Assembly: GCF_024436435.1 (NCBI RefSeq)
Contig: NZ_JAFMZP010000002.1
Span: forward strand, 620,001 to 684,000
Reading direction: 5' to 3'
Origin: Desertivirga xinjiangensis
Lineage (GTDB): Bacteria > Bacteroidota > Bacteroidia > Sphingobacteriales > Sphingobacteriaceae
Length of the DNA stretch: 64,000 bases
Translations under genes and position numbers: made by a program
Shown: one piece after another, positions 43,973 to 53,359 of the stretch
How the letters are laid out: each line of letters opens with the position of its first letter
How positions within the stretch are numbered: the stretch's first letter is position 1
Notes under the pieces: generated by a model
Told to the model about the DNA's origin: nothing
Seen by the model: only the letters and a program-made list of their open reading frames with translations
Databases searched by the model: none

Positions 43973-46630
43973 TCATTCCTCCTTAATCGAAAAAGCTTGC
44001 TTAAGTGGAATTTTAAACCAGAAAGTAGAGCCTTTCCCCAGTTGGCTGTTAACGCCATATTCGCCCTTATGTCTTTTTACGATCTCAGCTGAAATGTACA
44101 AACCTAATCCAAGTCCTGAGAACTCCTGGGATTTTTCTTCTACTCTGAAAAAGCGATCGAAAACGTGAGACAACTTTTCTTCAGGTATTCCAATGCCGAA
44201 ATCTGTTACCGAGACTTTAATAAATCTGTTTTCCCTTTTTACGTCAACCCTCACTTCCTTGTTTTTTGGCGAATATTTAATGGCATTACTTAAAAAATTG
44301 GTTATTACCTGCTCGATTCTGACTTTATCTCCCTCAACCAGCTCGTCCAGGTTGTTATTTACAGTAATGTTATGAAGGTTCGAATGGTGCGCGACTGTCT
44401 CCATGATCAGTTCATGCATGGAAAATGCAGAAATATTCATGTTTAATTTTCCTGCCTGAATTTTGGCGTTATCCATTAAGTCACTTATGAGTGAAGTTAA
44501 TTTATTGACCTGTTGAGTAGCTTTTGAGACAAAAACCAACAGGGTGTTTTCATCTGTATGTCTTTCAATGAGGCGTTTCATCACCTGTATAGAGGCCTTC
44601 AGAGTAGTAATAGGGGTTTTTAGTTCATGACTGGCAATACTCATAAATTCATCTTTTTTCTCAACCAGCTTGCTTAAAACCTCATTCTCTTTTTGCTTTT
44701 CAAGCACTTCCTTTTTTTCTGTTATTTCCTGAATGTTAATTATAAATTGGGTTACGTTTCCTTTATCATCTCTTTGAAAAACTTTTCCACGTTCTCTTAA
44801 CCATTTCCATCGATTTTGTCTATTCTGTAATCTGTATTCAATCTCCTTAACATCTTCGTCCGATATATATTTTAATTCTGAATGGAATTTTTCGAAAGCG
44901 GGAAGGTCTTCGTGATAGATCTTCTGTTTCACATCGTTCAGGCTGAGCTCGGTTAGGTCAATACTCCAGCCAAGATCCGGATAGAAACTATGGTTTACAT
45001 AACTTATTTTTTCCAGGGTCAGATCAACCACGAATATAAGGTCAGGACTGGCTTCGGTAACTTCTTTTATAAAGTGTTCATTTTTTTTCAGTTCCTTTTC
45101 TGCTAACTTTTTTGCAGTTATATCTTGCGTAATGGAAATAAAATGTGTTGGCAGCCCTTCTTGATTTCTTTCAAAAACCTTACTTCTGACCTTGAACCAT
45201 TTTAACTCCCCCCCGGCGTCTTTTCCCCGGTACTCAATTTCACGAATTTCCTTGTCTTGGGCCGATCTGAATCCGTTGAAAAAATCCTTGAAGTTTTGCC
45301 AATCGTCAGGATGAATCAGATTTTTTATATCAAAGTAGTCAAGTTTTTTCAATTCCTCTGCTGAGTAGCCCACAAAGGTGCTGACTTCTATATTGGCATA
45401 AGTTATCCTGAAGCTATCGATCTCAATAACAGTGATTAAATCGGGCGTAGCTTCAGCAATCTGCCTCACAAAATGGTGCTGTTGCCTTAAGGCTTCTCCT
45501 GCTGCTATTTTATCACTGATATCATGTATTATTTCGAAGATCTTTTCTGCCTTTTGTTCGCTATTGTAGATCACTGTGCCTTTGGTCAAAATATGCCGCA
45601 ACTGTCTGTTAGGGAGATAAATGCGGCGGATATACTCAAAAGACACGGAAGTAGCGATAGCTTGGTTAATAACATCGTTGATCTTAGGCGGGTCTTCCGG
45701 ATGAGAAACAAAATTGAGGAATTTCAATGTAGGTTCAAATGAGTTGGGGGGATAACCGAATAAGCGAAAAGCCCCTGGCGAGAAAGTGATTTTTCCACTA
45801 TGTAAGTTACACTCGTAGTGCCCTGAGTTTGTCATCATTTCAGCCTTTTCCAGTGTCTCCTTGTTTAGCTTAGTTTCATGGATTTCTGTTGCAGTGCCCA
45901 CCCACATTGTTATTGTTCCATTTCTGGCTGGAATCGGAATGATTCGATCACTATGCCAGCGATATTCGCCACTGGCATTTCTGACCCGGAATTCGGTTTC
46001 GAAGGGGTCCCCTGACTGACTTTTTTCATCCCATAGTTTTCGTTTGGCGGCATAATCATCGGGATGTATCATTTCCGCCCATTTTGTACCTAAGCCGGCT
46101 TCAAGTGTTCTACCGGTGTATTCAGTCCATCTTTGGTTCAAAAAAGAAACCTCCATTCCACTTTTAAGGATAAAGGCTATATGCGGAATAAAGTCGAGGA
46201 CGAGCCGGAAATTGGCTTCATTCTTCTTTAATTTCTCATAGGCGACTTTATCCTCATTAGCGTCAGCGATAAGCACAGCGATACTTGTTTCCGTTGGGTA
46301 GGTAGCAATTTTGAACCATCGGGAATGTGATGTTGAGTAAAGTTGATCAGTTATACTTTTATTTTCTAAAATAGAGAATGTGAGAAATTCTGCCAGTTTC
46401 GATCCTTTTTCAAAGGGAAAAACATGCCATAAGGTGATATGGGAGGTATCCTCATCCTGAATCCCAAAAAAACGGAGAGCTTTAGGATTCAGATACATAA
46501 AGTGCTGGCTGCGGTCAAGGAGAAAAAAAACCTCGCTAATATTACTGACAATGGTTTCGAAACCATTATCGAAGTCTGTCCACGTGCTTTTAAGTGCTCT
46601 GTTCACTGCAAATAAGTAACAATTCAGCAC
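43973..46630 (-). CDS. Multi-PAS hybrid-type sensor histidine kinase (soluble)
   Basis: The 885-residue kinase has five PAS-like domains (about residues 20-120, 140-260, 265-385, 395-510, 520-640), including the repeated FRLVLDFIPHIAFIL and FVRQIAEATPDLIT blocks. A HisKA domain follows with the phospho-acceptor SHELKTP (His668 by this numbering), and a HATPase with N box NFLSNAIKYSP, G1 DFGIGIPEE and G2 GLGLGLYIS. No membrane segment or receiver was found. A GTG at 46606 is an alternative start. No response regulator lies next to it, so it is an orphan kinase. Confidence 0.94.
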   Translation of the reverse strand: MLNCYLFAVNRALKSTWTDFDNGFETIVSNISEVFFLLDRSQHFMYLNPKALRFFGIQDEDTSHITLWHVFPFEKGSKLAEFLTFSILENKSITDQLYSTSHSRWFKIATYPTETSIAVLIADANEDKVAYEKLKKNEANFRLVLDFIPHIAFILKSGMEVSFLNQRWTEYTGRTLEAGLGTKWAEMIHPDDYAAKRKLWDEKSQSGDPFETEFRVRNASGEYRWHSDRIIPIPARNGTITMWVGTATEIHETKLNKETLEKAEMMTNSGHYECNLHSGKITFSPGAFRLFGYPPNSFEPTLKFLNFVSHPEDPPKINDVINQAIATSVSFEYIRRIYLPNRQLRHILTKGTVIYNSEQKAEKIFEIIHDISDKIAAGEALRQQHHFVRQIAEATPDLITVIEIDSFRITYANIEVSTFVGYSAEELKKLDYFDIKNLIHPDDWQNFKDFFNGFRSAQDKEIREIEYRGKDAGGELKWFKVRSKVFERNQEGLPTHFISITQDITAKKLAEKELKKNEHFIKEVTEASPDLIFVVDLTLEKISYVNHSFYPDLGWSIDLTELSLNDVKQKIYHEDLPAFEKFHSELKYISDEDVKEIEYRLQNRQNRWKWLRERGKVFQRDDKGNVTQFIINIQEITEKKEVLEKQKENEVLSKLVEKKDEFMSIASHELKTPITTLKASIQVMKRLIERHTDENTLLVFVSKATQQVNKLTSLISDLMDNAKIQAGKLNMNISAFSMHELIMETVAHHSNLHNITVNNNLDELVEGDKVRIEQVITNFLSNAIKYSPKNKEVRVDVKRENRFIKVSVTDFGIGIPEEKLSHVFDRFFRVEEKSQEFSGLGLGLYISAEIVKRHKGEYGVNSQLGKGSTFWFKIPLKQAFSIKEE

Positions 46631-46760
46631 CTAAATAGTTACTCAGATTCTATTGGATTTTAAAAATTGTAAAGAACCAGAAGATGTGTGCTATTTTTGC
46701 AGAAGGAAGGATATTGGCGAAACACCTCAAGAGGTTTGCTGATGCCTCCTGAGACGTTTT

Positions 46761-47147
46761 CTATTTACTTTCAGTCTCTTCGACCATACCAAGGAGGAGA
46801 TACTTTGCTGAAGCGGGATTGGTAGCCAGGGGGACATTATGAACGTCACAAACTCTGAGTAACATTTGTACATCTGGTTCATGAGGATGCTTACCTAAAG
46901 GATCGCGAAAAAATATGATTCCTTTCAGGTCTCCTTCGGCTGCCATTGCAGCTATCTGTGCATCGCCGCCCTGCGGTCCGCTCAGTTTCCGACTAACTTC
47001 AAGGCCAGTTTCCTGGATCTTTGAACCGGTAGTTCCTGTCGCTATTAATTTCATGTTCTTTAGAATATCATAGTATTCTTTCACGAAAGCCACCATTTCA
47101 GGCTTTCTTCCATCGTGAGCAATAAGAGCAATAGTTTGTGTTGACAT
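46761..47147 (-). CDS. mgsA: Methylglyoxal synthase
   Basis: The 128-residue enzyme converts dihydroxyacetone phosphate to methylglyoxal plus phosphate, a bypass of lower glycolysis. Visible signatures: IALIAHDGRK at the N-terminus, ATGTTGSKI for phosphate binding, LSGPQGGDAQIAAM, FFRDPLGKHPHEPDVQMLLRVCDVHNVPLATNPASA. The conserved active-site Asp and His (in GGD and FRDP/HPHE) are present. It lies downstream of a family A repeat and 68 bases from the nucleoside-recognition gene. Confidence 0.96.
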   Translation of the reverse strand: MSTQTIALIAHDGRKPEMVAFVKEYYDILKNMKLIATGTTGSKIQETGLEVSRKLSGPQGGDAQIAAMAAEGDLKGIIFFRDPLGKHPHEPDVQMLLRVCDVHNVPLATNPASAKYLLLGMVEETESK

Positions 47148-47165
47148 ATGTTATTTATTTATAGG

Positions 47166-47190
47166 GCACACGCGGCACGCGTGCGCCAGC
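47166..47190. repeat. Palindromic repeat family A, single arm, beside an AT tract
   Basis: GCACACGCGGCACGCGTGCG followed by CCAGC matches the family A arm. Next to it (47197-47216) is an alternating AT run. It lies between mgsA and the nucleoside-recognition gene, both on the minus strand. Confidence 0.7.
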
Positions 47191-47215
47191 ATGTGTATCG
47201 ATATATATATATATA

Positions 47216-48448
47216 TTATTTAAAAAATAAATATGCAATTATAATAGCTGCAATTACACCTACGAGGTCGGCAATGAGGCCGCAGACTAGGGCGTACCTT
47301 GTTTTCTTAATACCTACTGACCCGAAGTAAACGGCGAGTACATAAAATGTGGTTTCTGTGGAACCCTGAATGATGCTGGCTAACCTTCCCTGGAAAGAAT
47401 CGGCGCCATAAGTTTTCATGACATCAATCATCAAGCCCCGGGCTCCGCCACCACTTAGCGATTTCATAATTCCGACTGGCAAAGCCGGTACAAACGCCGT
47501 ATCGAAGCCACAGGCCGCTACAACAGATGCAATCCCGTTTATGATGTAATCCATACAGCCGGTGGTTCTGAAAGCACTGATTGCTACCAGTATGGCAATT
47601 AAAAAGGGGATGATCATCACTGCGGTACTGAACCCTTCCTTGGCTCCGTCAATGAATGCATCATATACGTTTAGTTTTTTTGATGCTCCGTAAACGACAA
47701 AGAGAGTAATGATCGAAAAGATGACGAGACCTCCGAGCGAGCCGGTGTAAGCTTCGATCTTTTCAGGAGGGAGGCCATGTAACCAGAAGTATAAGGCAGC
47801 CATTATCCCTAAGAATAAGGATATGAAAACCAGCACCGGAAGCTTAAAAAGATTGATTTTTTGATACAACGCAACTGCCAGCATTCCGGAAATAAAGGAT
47901 ATGAACGTTCCAATGAGCGAGGGAATAAAGATATCCGCGGGATTGGCAGCGCCATTTGCAAGACGGAGGGCAATCACAGAGGTAGGAATCAACGTTAATC
48001 CTGCGGTATTGAGCACCAGAAACATGATCTGTGCATCGCTGGCGGTTTCTTTAACAGGGTTTATTTCCTGCAACTCCTTCATTGCCTTTAATCCCAAAGG
48101 GGTAGCGGCATTGTCCAGGCCAAGCATGTTGGCGGAAAAGTTCATAATGATCGAGCCTGAGGCAGGGTGGTTTTTGGGTATGCCTGGAAACAACTTGCTG
48201 AAAAAAGGATTAACAGCTCTTGCAAACAGACTTATCATGCCGGCACGTTCGCCTATTTTCATTATCCCAAGCCAAAAGGTCATTATTCCTATCAGCCCAA
48301 GGGATATTTCTGCCCCGGTTTTCGCGCTGTCGAACATTCCATTGATCACACTCGAAAATATAGCAGTATCGCCGAAAAACATGAGTTTTACCAGGGCCAC
48401 TACAAAAGAAACGAGAAAGAACGCTATCCAAACGTAATTAAGAGCCAT
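47216..48448 (-). CDS. Nucleoside-recognition membrane protein (SpmA-SpmB fusion type)
   Basis: This 410-residue membrane protein joins two Gate (nucleoside recognition) domains that are separate as SpmA and SpmB in Bacillus. The first has FWLGIMKIGERAGMISLFARAVNPFFSKLFPGIPKNHPASGSIIMNFSANMLGLDNAATPLGLKAMKELQ. The second has KEGFSTAVMIIPFLIAILVAISAFRTTG...LPVGIMKSLSGGGARGLMIDVMKTYGADS. The role in non-sporulating bacteria is unknown; transport across the inner membrane is likely. It precedes mgsA on the same strand. Confidence 0.9.
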   Translation of the reverse strand: MALNYVWIAFFLVSFVVALVKLMFFGDTAIFSSVINGMFDSAKTGAEISLGLIGIMTFWLGIMKIGERAGMISLFARAVNPFFSKLFPGIPKNHPASGSIIMNFSANMLGLDNAATPLGLKAMKELQEINPVKETASDAQIMFLVLNTAGLTLIPTSVIALRLANGAANPADIFIPSLIGTFISFISGMLAVALYQKINLFKLPVLVFISLFLGIMAALYFWLHGLPPEKIEAYTGSLGGLVIFSIITLFVVYGASKKLNVYDAFIDGAKEGFSTAVMIIPFLIAILVAISAFRTTGCMDYIINGIASVVAACGFDTAFVPALPVGIMKSLSGGGARGLMIDVMKTYGADSFQGRLASIIQGSTETTFYVLAVYFGSVGIKKTRYALVCGLIADLVGVIAAIIIAYLFFK

Positions 48449-48476
48449 GCGCTATTGTAACCGGTTTAGTGAGAAA

Positions 48477-49811
48477 TCATTTTCTGCGTTCGTACTCTAA
48501 ACTGGCTAGGATAAATGGGCCAATTGCCTTTCCTTCGTTTTGCGTAATGGTTACGTCCTTGCCGCAAAGATAATAGTTAACGGTTCCGGTTCTAGACGGG
48601 TCTTTAGCCGGACCGAGACCTGCGGATGCACAGGATTGTAAGATATTCAGATCTCCATTCTTCTCTTCGCGAATGAAGTTACTAAGTAGTCCCCTATAGG
48701 CTTTTTCCGCCACTGGCTGGTAGGTGTCTTTATTTAAAAGTCTTAAGCGGATGCCTTTCAGATACGCGTAGGTAAACATCGAGGAGGCGGAAGATTCTAA
48801 ATAATTAGCCTGATCGCACTGGTTATAAAAGTTTCCGGAGATTTCGTCTCCCTTATTGTCGGATTTTTTAGTGTTGTCGTACTGTAACAGTTGGTACCAG
48901 CTGCCGCTATGTTTATCCTGGTATCTTGCAAGTCCGGCAGCAACCTGATTCATAATTTCACTTAAGGATTTATAATCAGAATGCTCTTTAGGCATAATTT
49001 CAAGGACATCTACTAGTGCCGCGAAATACCAGCCCATTCCCCGTCCCCAGAATTCGGGCGAGCAACCTTTATATGGTCCGCTTTTTCTGGCCCAAAATGA
49101 ATTTTCGTCTTCCGGATCAGCGCTCCATCCATGGTAATTCAGCTGCTTTTCTCCGTCGTAGGTGTACTGGTGGATTGTTTTAAACTGCAGAGCGATATCA
49201 GCCCATGATTGATTGTTCTCTTGTGTGCTTATTTCCCGGGCAAAAACGTCCTGCCATTGTGCATACAGAGCAGGACCCATATATAAGCCGTCGAGCCACA
49301 TTTGGTTAGGATATTGAGCTTTATGGTAGAATCCGCCGGCTCCAGGTTTGGAGGCGTCAATTCGACTATGATCGTACTTTAGCTTGTTCCGAAGGAATGT
49401 AGCGCAGTTCTTATAACGTTTTGCATCAGCGGTATTTCCCCTTTTCAATTCCTCGCGGTACAGGGTAAAGAGGATCTTTCCGGCCGCCAGGTCATCAATA
49501 TTGCTTTTATTAACGTGTACTGTATCTTGTCCCTGAAGGCAATGGTCTGTGTAGGTCTTTACAAGCTGATAGTATTCTTCTTTTTCAGGATACTGCTCCC
49601 AAGTCTTTAAAACACTGAAAGCAACTAAACCCGGGACATAATCCCAATGTGCCTTTGCCAGTTGCTGCTGGTTTCTGTTTGTGTAAAAGCTTTTCATAGC
49701 GCGGCTCTCTACCATTTTCTTCGAATAGGTCGCCTGCGGGCTTTCAACTTTCTTTAATGGGGTACTACATGCAGCCAGACTGCAGACTAAGATAAAAAAA
49801 TACAGTTTCAT
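48477..49811 (-). CDS. GH88/GH105-like unsaturated glycuronyl hydrolase, lipoprotein
   Basis: From the ATG at 49809-49811 the protein has about 444 residues and a lipoprotein signal (LVCSLAACS, Cys near residue 15). The (alpha/alpha)6 barrel of GH88/GH105 is seen in FYHKAQYPNQMWLDGLYMGPALYAQWQ (Asp in MWLDGLYMG is the expected catalytic residue), GRGMGWYFAALVDVLEIMP, and SASSMFTYAYLKGIRLRLL. GH105 enzymes remove unsaturated galacturonyl residues from rhamnogalacturonan fragments. No other pectin genes are nearby. The gene diverges from ccmC. Confidence 0.88.
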   Translation of the reverse strand: MKLYFFILVCSLAACSTPLKKVESPQATYSKKMVESRAMKSFYTNRNQQQLAKAHWDYVPGLVAFSVLKTWEQYPEKEEYYQLVKTYTDHCLQGQDTVHVNKSNIDDLAAGKILFTLYREELKRGNTADAKRYKNCATFLRNKLKYDHSRIDASKPGAGGFYHKAQYPNQMWLDGLYMGPALYAQWQDVFAREISTQENNQSWADIALQFKTIHQYTYDGEKQLNYHGWSADPEDENSFWARKSGPYKGCSPEFWGRGMGWYFAALVDVLEIMPKEHSDYKSLSEIMNQVAAGLARYQDKHSGSWYQLLQYDNTKKSDNKGDEISGNFYNQCDQANYLESSASSMFTYAYLKGIRLRLLNKDTYQPVAEKAYRGLLSNFIREEKNGDLNILQSCASAGLGPAKDPSRTGTVNYYLCGKDVTITQNEGKAIGPFILASLEYERRK

Positions 49812-49927
49812 GCGAGGGCAAATTAACATTTTTCGAGGCCTTTTCCTATTTTAACGGTAATCTGATGAAATTCCTGTTTGAAGCGGCTATTTACTTTTAT
49901 ACCTTTGATCCACTAATTTTTAATTTT

Positions 49928-50587
49928 ATGAGAAAAAACTGGTGGAAAGTACTTGCCTCAGTTCTTGTTCTTTACTCTCTTGTCTCGGGTTTTTTATTGG
50001 GAGTTCCGCATTTGCCGATCTTACATGAGAGTATTCGTAACTTATATTTTCACGTTCCAATGTGGTTTACGATGATTGTTCTGTATTTAGTATCGGTCAT
50101 TTATAGCATAAAGTACCTTGGGTCAAATAGCGAAGAGCATGATTTAGTGGCTGTTGAGTTTGTTAATGCGGGGGTAGTGTTCGGATTTTTGGGCTTAATA
50201 ACAGGGATGATATGGGCGAATTATACATGGGGAGAACCATGGCCAAATGATCCAAAGCTCAATAGCGCAGCAATTTCAACGCTAATGTACCTTGCTTATC
50301 TGGTTCTGCGCAATTCAATGGATGAAGAGCAAAAAAGAGCGCGTATTTCGTCAATTTATAACATCTTTGCATTTCCAGTTATGGTGGTGCTGCTTTTTAT
50401 CCTTCCAAGAATGACAGATTCACTTCATCCAGGCAACGGCGGAAATCCTGGTTTCAATTCTTACGACCTCGACAGCAGGATGCGTACTGTATTTTATCCT
50501 GCAGTTTTAGGATGGATCTTGCTGGGCGTGTGGATTGCATCTCTGCGTTTCAGAATGAGGAAACTGGAATACAAACAACATAATTAA
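49928..50587 (+). CDS. ccmC: CcmC-like cytochrome c biogenesis/haem handling protein
   Basis: From the ATG at 49928 the protein has 219 residues with six membrane segments. The periplasmic WWD-like region reads NYTWGEPWPNDPKLNSAAISTLMYLAYLVLRNSM, and the first periplasmic loop has HESIRNLYFHVPMWF with conserved histidines. It is the Bacteroidota version of CcmC/CcsA, which presents haem for cytochrome c assembly. A frame starting at 49865 is possible but adds a non-family N-terminus. ccmD follows after three bases. Confidence 0.88.
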   Translation: MRKNWWKVLASVLVLYSLVSGFLLGVPHLPILHESIRNLYFHVPMWFTMIVLYLVSVIYSIKYLGSNSEEHDLVAVEFVNAGVVFGFLGLITGMIWANYTWGEPWPNDPKLNSAAISTLMYLAYLVLRNSMDEEQKRARISSIYNIFAFPVMVVLLFILPRMTDSLHPGNGGNPGFNSYDLDSRMRTVFYPAVLGWILLGVWIASLRFRMRKLEYKQHN

Positions 50588-50589
50588 TC

Positions 50590-50802
50590 ATGAAAAGACT
50601 TTTTTTTAGCGCCTTATCCCTGTTCTTTATGGTGATGACGTCATTTGCTCAAACTGCAAATGAGGTTGAGATGGCTGATGATATGCGTAGCTCGGGCAAG
50701 ATATATGTGGTGGTTGCAGTTGTTGCTGTGATCCTGATTGGATTGCTGTTCTATCTTTTTACTATGGACAGGCGCCTGAAAAAAATGGAGAACCGTCACT
50801 AA
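50590..50802 (+). CDS. CcmD-family small membrane protein
   Basis: The 70-residue protein has an N-terminal signal-like segment (LFFSALSLFFMVMTSFAQ) and one membrane helix (IYVVVAVVAVILIGLLFYLFTMDRRLKKME), with a basic cytosolic tail typical of CcmD. It starts three bases after the ccmC stop. In other bacteria CcmD helps release holo-CcmE; a CcmE was not seen here. Confidence 0.85.
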   Translation: MKRLFFSALSLFFMVMTSFAQTANEVEMADDMRSSGKIYVVVAVVAVILIGLLFYLFTMDRRLKKMENRH

Positions 50803-50908
50803 GGTTGCATCCAATTTGTCTGCGGAGTATGCAGTTTAAAAACACTTTGTTACCTTAATGCTTTTATTTGGAAATATAATTGATGTATTCTAAACTAAGT
50901 TTATAAAT

Positions 50909-52342
50909 ATGGCAGACAACAAAGTGGCTCCGAATGCCGGTGGTTTTTTTGACGATGTTAGTAATTTTTTTGATCATGCTGCGCAGTTCACAGGGCACCC
51001 TACTGGCTTACTAAACCAAATCAAAGCTTGTAATAGCGTTTACCGTTTTCGTTTTCCAATCAGAAAAGGGGACGGTGTAGAGGTAATTGATGCCTGGCGG
51101 GTGGAGCATTCTCATCACATGTCTCCAACCAAGGGTGGTATTCGTTTCAGCGAAATGGTCAACGAAGATGAAGTTATGGCTTTAGCCGCGTTAATGACCT
51201 ATAAATGTGCTATAGTTAATGTGCCATTCGGAGGCGCCAAAGGTGGCATCAAAATAAATCCTAAAAATTATTCGATTGCGGAGCTCGAAAACATAACACG
51301 CCGCTATACCGTCGAGCTAATTAAGAAGAATTTTATCGGTCCGGCAATTGACGTTCCCGCTCCTGATTATGGTTCCGGAGAGCGCGAGATGAGCTGGATC
51401 GCCGATACTTATTATACCATGAATCCCGGACAGCTTGATGCTATGGGATGTGTTACTGGTAAGCCTATTGCGCTGCATGGCATTCATGGAAGAAAGGAGG
51501 CGACAGGGCGGGGAGTGGCTATAGCTACCCGTGAGTGCGTTAGTGTCGCTGAAGATATGAAAGCGCTGGGCTTAACCGCCGGTCTTGAGGGAAAAAGGGT
51601 TATTGTTCAGGGGCTTGGTAATGTGGGATATCATTCCGCAAAATACCTTTCTCAATTTGGAGCACTTATAGTTGGCCTCTGCGAATTTGAAGGAGCGATC
51701 TATAATGCGGACGGCTTAGATCTCGAAGATATAGTTGCTCATCGCAAAGAGACCGGCTCAATTTTAGGTTTCAAAGGTGCCAGGTCAGAATTTAGTAATT
51801 CAGCGGAAGGCTTAGAACAGGATTGTGATATCCTGGTACCTGCGGCCCTGGAAAACCAACTTACCGGGGAGAATATAGGCAGGATAAAAGCAAAGATCAT
51901 CGCCGAAGGAGCAAATGGTCCGACTTCCCCGGAAGCCGGGGCGATATTTTCAAAGAAGGGCGGGATCATCATTCCGGATATGTATTGCAACGCAGGAGGC
52001 GTAACGGTATCTTATTTTGAATGGCTGAAGAACCTTTACCATGTTGCTTTCGGTCGTATGGATAAGCGGTATGAAGAAACGTCCAGTATGAATCTGATCA
52101 ACCTGATGGAAAAAATGACAGGGGTGTCTTTGAGTGCCGAGCAAAAAAATCTTGTAGCTAAGGGTGCAACAGAGCTTGAACTTGTAAATTCAGGACTGGA
52201 AGAGACCATGATCCGTTCCTACCACGATATCCGAGATATCAAGCTCACAAACAGTAAAATAGAGGATCTTAGAACGGCAGCGTTTATAGGGGCTATTGAT
52301 AAGGTGGCTATATCTTATATGAATATGGGTATCTGGCCTTAA
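50909..52342 (+). CDS. Glutamate (Glu/Leu/Phe/Val-type) dehydrogenase
   Basis: The 477-residue enzyme oxidatively deaminates glutamate. The substrate domain has [50 protein letters not shown], with the catalytic Lys in PFGGAKGG, and [21 protein letters not shown]. The dinucleotide-binding domain has [22 protein letters not shown]. Its order and length are more like the animal GLUD type than the E. coli GdhA type. It stands after the Ccm genes with its own long leader. Confidence 0.95.
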   Translation: MADNKVAPNAGGFFDDVSNFFDHAAQFTGHPTGLLNQIKACNSVYRFRFPIRKGDGVEVIDAWRVEHSHHMSPTKGGIRFSEMVNEDEVMALAALMTYKCAIVNVPFGGAKGGIKINPKNYSIAELENITRRYTVELIKKNFIGPAIDVPAPDYGSGEREMSWIADTYYTMNPGQLDAMGCVTGKPIALHGIHGRKEATGRGVAIATRECVSVAEDMKALGLTAGLEGKRVIVQGLGNVGYHSAKYLSQFGALIVGLCEFEGAIYNADGLDLEDIVAHRKETGSILGFKGARSEFSNSAEGLEQDCDILVPAALENQLTGENIGRIKAKIIAEGANGPTSPEAGAIFSKKGGIIIPDMYCNAGGVTVSYFEWLKNLYHVAFGRMDKRYEETSSMNLINLMEKMTGVSLSAEQKNLVAKGATELELVNSGLEETMIRSYHDIRDIKLTNSKIEDLRTAAFIGAIDKVAISYMNMGIWP

Positions 52343-52413
52343 GTAATAATTGCCGACTTATTAGTATGAGGCGCGTGATAGGGCACATAAGAGCGTGTGC
52401 CAAATACGAAAGT

Positions 52414-52452
52414 AAAAAGAAAGAGAGACTAAACCAGCCTCTCTTTCTTTTT
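52414..52452. terminator. Intrinsic terminator, bidirectional
   Basis: Perfect 14-base arms (AAAAAGAAAGAGAG at 52414-52427 and its complement at 52439-52452) flank an 11-base loop. It separates the convergent glutamate dehydrogenase and DUF2383 genes. Confidence 0.8.
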
Positions 52453-52907
52453 TAACGTTGCATATCTCTTAGAGATTTAACCTTATCATGTGATTCTTTC
52501 AGGAGAGCTTTTTGCTCGGTAATAAGCTGCCTGATATAAGCCGGTAATGAATCGTCTTCTAATGCCATTTTATATGCTTTTTGTGCAGCATCCTCTCCAA
52601 ATTCACAATTTTCGAGAACTGTTTTTCTGTCGTGACCGCTAAAGAGAGCCTTCACATCCATCCATGCACGGTAAATTTTTCCGCTGTTAGTGGTTCCTGA
52701 ATCAACATCTTCGCCTAATGCAGTAATTTCGCTAGCGAGCGCTAGTTTATTTGTATGACTTTCGGCGATGAAGCCTGCGAAAAGAACTTTAAGATCGGAG
52801 TCACCTTCTTTCAATTCTTTCAACGCTTTTTCATATCCTACAATACGATCGTTGTTAATTTGTACCAGGTCGTTTAATACCATGGTGGTCGTTTCTTTAG
52901 TTTCCAT
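52452..52907 (-). CDS. DUF2383 (PA2169-type) four-helix-bundle protein
   Basis: This 151-residue protein has the ferritin-like four-helix architecture of the PA2169 family: LNDLVQINNDRIVGYEKALKEL, DLKVLFAGFIAESHTNKLALASEITALG, RAWMDVKALFSGHDRKTVLENCEFGEDAAQKAYKMAL, LITEQKALLKESHDKVKSLRDM. Metal-binding Glu and His occur in places that suit a di-metal site, but its function is unknown. Family members are often stress-induced. It converges with glutamate dehydrogenase. Confidence 0.88.
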   Translation of the reverse strand: METKETTTMVLNDLVQINNDRIVGYEKALKELKEGDSDLKVLFAGFIAESHTNKLALASEITALGEDVDSGTTNSGKIYRAWMDVKALFSGHDRKTVLENCEFGEDAAQKAYKMALEDDSLPAYIRQLITEQKALLKESHDKVKSLRDMQR

Positions 52908-53008
52908 AATAGATTAAAATGTTTGATCAGAACTGTACAAGTATTGTTCCAAAGGCGCAGATGTTTATTTAAAAAAATAAAACTATTTTTATTTATAAAT
53001 GAAATTTC

Positions 53009-53016
53009 TATATTTG
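53009..53016 (+). promoter_or_regulatory. Candidate -7 box for rpmE2
   Basis: TATATTTG matches TAnnTTTG and lies 25 bases before the L31 start codon. A strong GGAGG Shine-Dalgarno (53029-53033) follows, unusual in this phylum, and CCTC at 53019-53022 could pair with it. Confidence 0.5.
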
Positions 53017-53041
53017 CGCCTCTCAATAGGAGGATTATACA

Positions 53042-53290
53042 ATGAAGGCTGATTTACACCCAAAAAATTATAGATTGGTAGTTTTTAAAGACATGTCTAA
53101 CGATTATGCTTTTGTAACCAAATCTTGCATAGAAACCAAGGAAACCATTAAATGGGAGGATGGAAATGAATATCCTTTAATCAAATTAGAGATATCTCAT
53201 ACTTCACATCCGTTTTATACAGGAAAAATGAAATTGGTCGATACGGCTGGACGTATTGACAAGTTCCGTACCCGTTACGCTAAAAAATAG
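53042..53290 (+). CDS. rpmE2: 50S ribosomal protein L31, type B
   Basis: The 82-residue protein is the type B L31 form: [73 protein letters not shown]. It lacks the four-cysteine zinc ribbon of type A L31, as usual for the zinc-independent form, with one cysteine remaining. It starts the row of housekeeping genes but is followed by a strong terminator. Confidence 0.98.
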   Translation: MKADLHPKNYRLVVFKDMSNDYAFVTKSCIETKETIKWEDGNEYPLIKLEISHTSHPFYTGKMKLVDTAGRIDKFRTRYAKK

Positions 53291-53313
53291 TAATTTATTT
53301 TTAAAATATATTT

Positions 53314-53345
53314 AAGTCCCGGTTTCTCCAGCCGGGACTTTTTTT
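53314..53345 (+). terminator. Intrinsic terminator of rpmE2
   Basis: Perfect 9-base arms (AAGTCCCGG and CCGGGACTT) around a 9-base loop, then a T-run to 53345. The T-run overlaps the promoter of the next gene. Confidence 0.9.
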
Positions 53346-53352
53346 ATTTTTG
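53345..53352 (+). promoter_or_regulatory. Candidate -7 box for the glmU-like gene
   Basis: TATTTTTG matches TAnnTTTG, begins at the last T of the rpmE2 terminator and ends seven bases before the ATG at 53360. Transcription would start nearly at the ATG, giving a leaderless or very short-leader message. Confidence 0.45.
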
Positions 53353-53359
53353 CCCGCAT

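Noticed and set aside
47901-48437. 178-codon plus-strand frame opposite the nucleoside-recognition gene
   Set aside because: The minus-strand gene has a clear family signature; the opposite frame is a shadow.
52367-52402. Possible further family A copy (GGGCACA...TGTGCC)
   Set aside because: Only a few bases match the family arm, so it is too weak to count.
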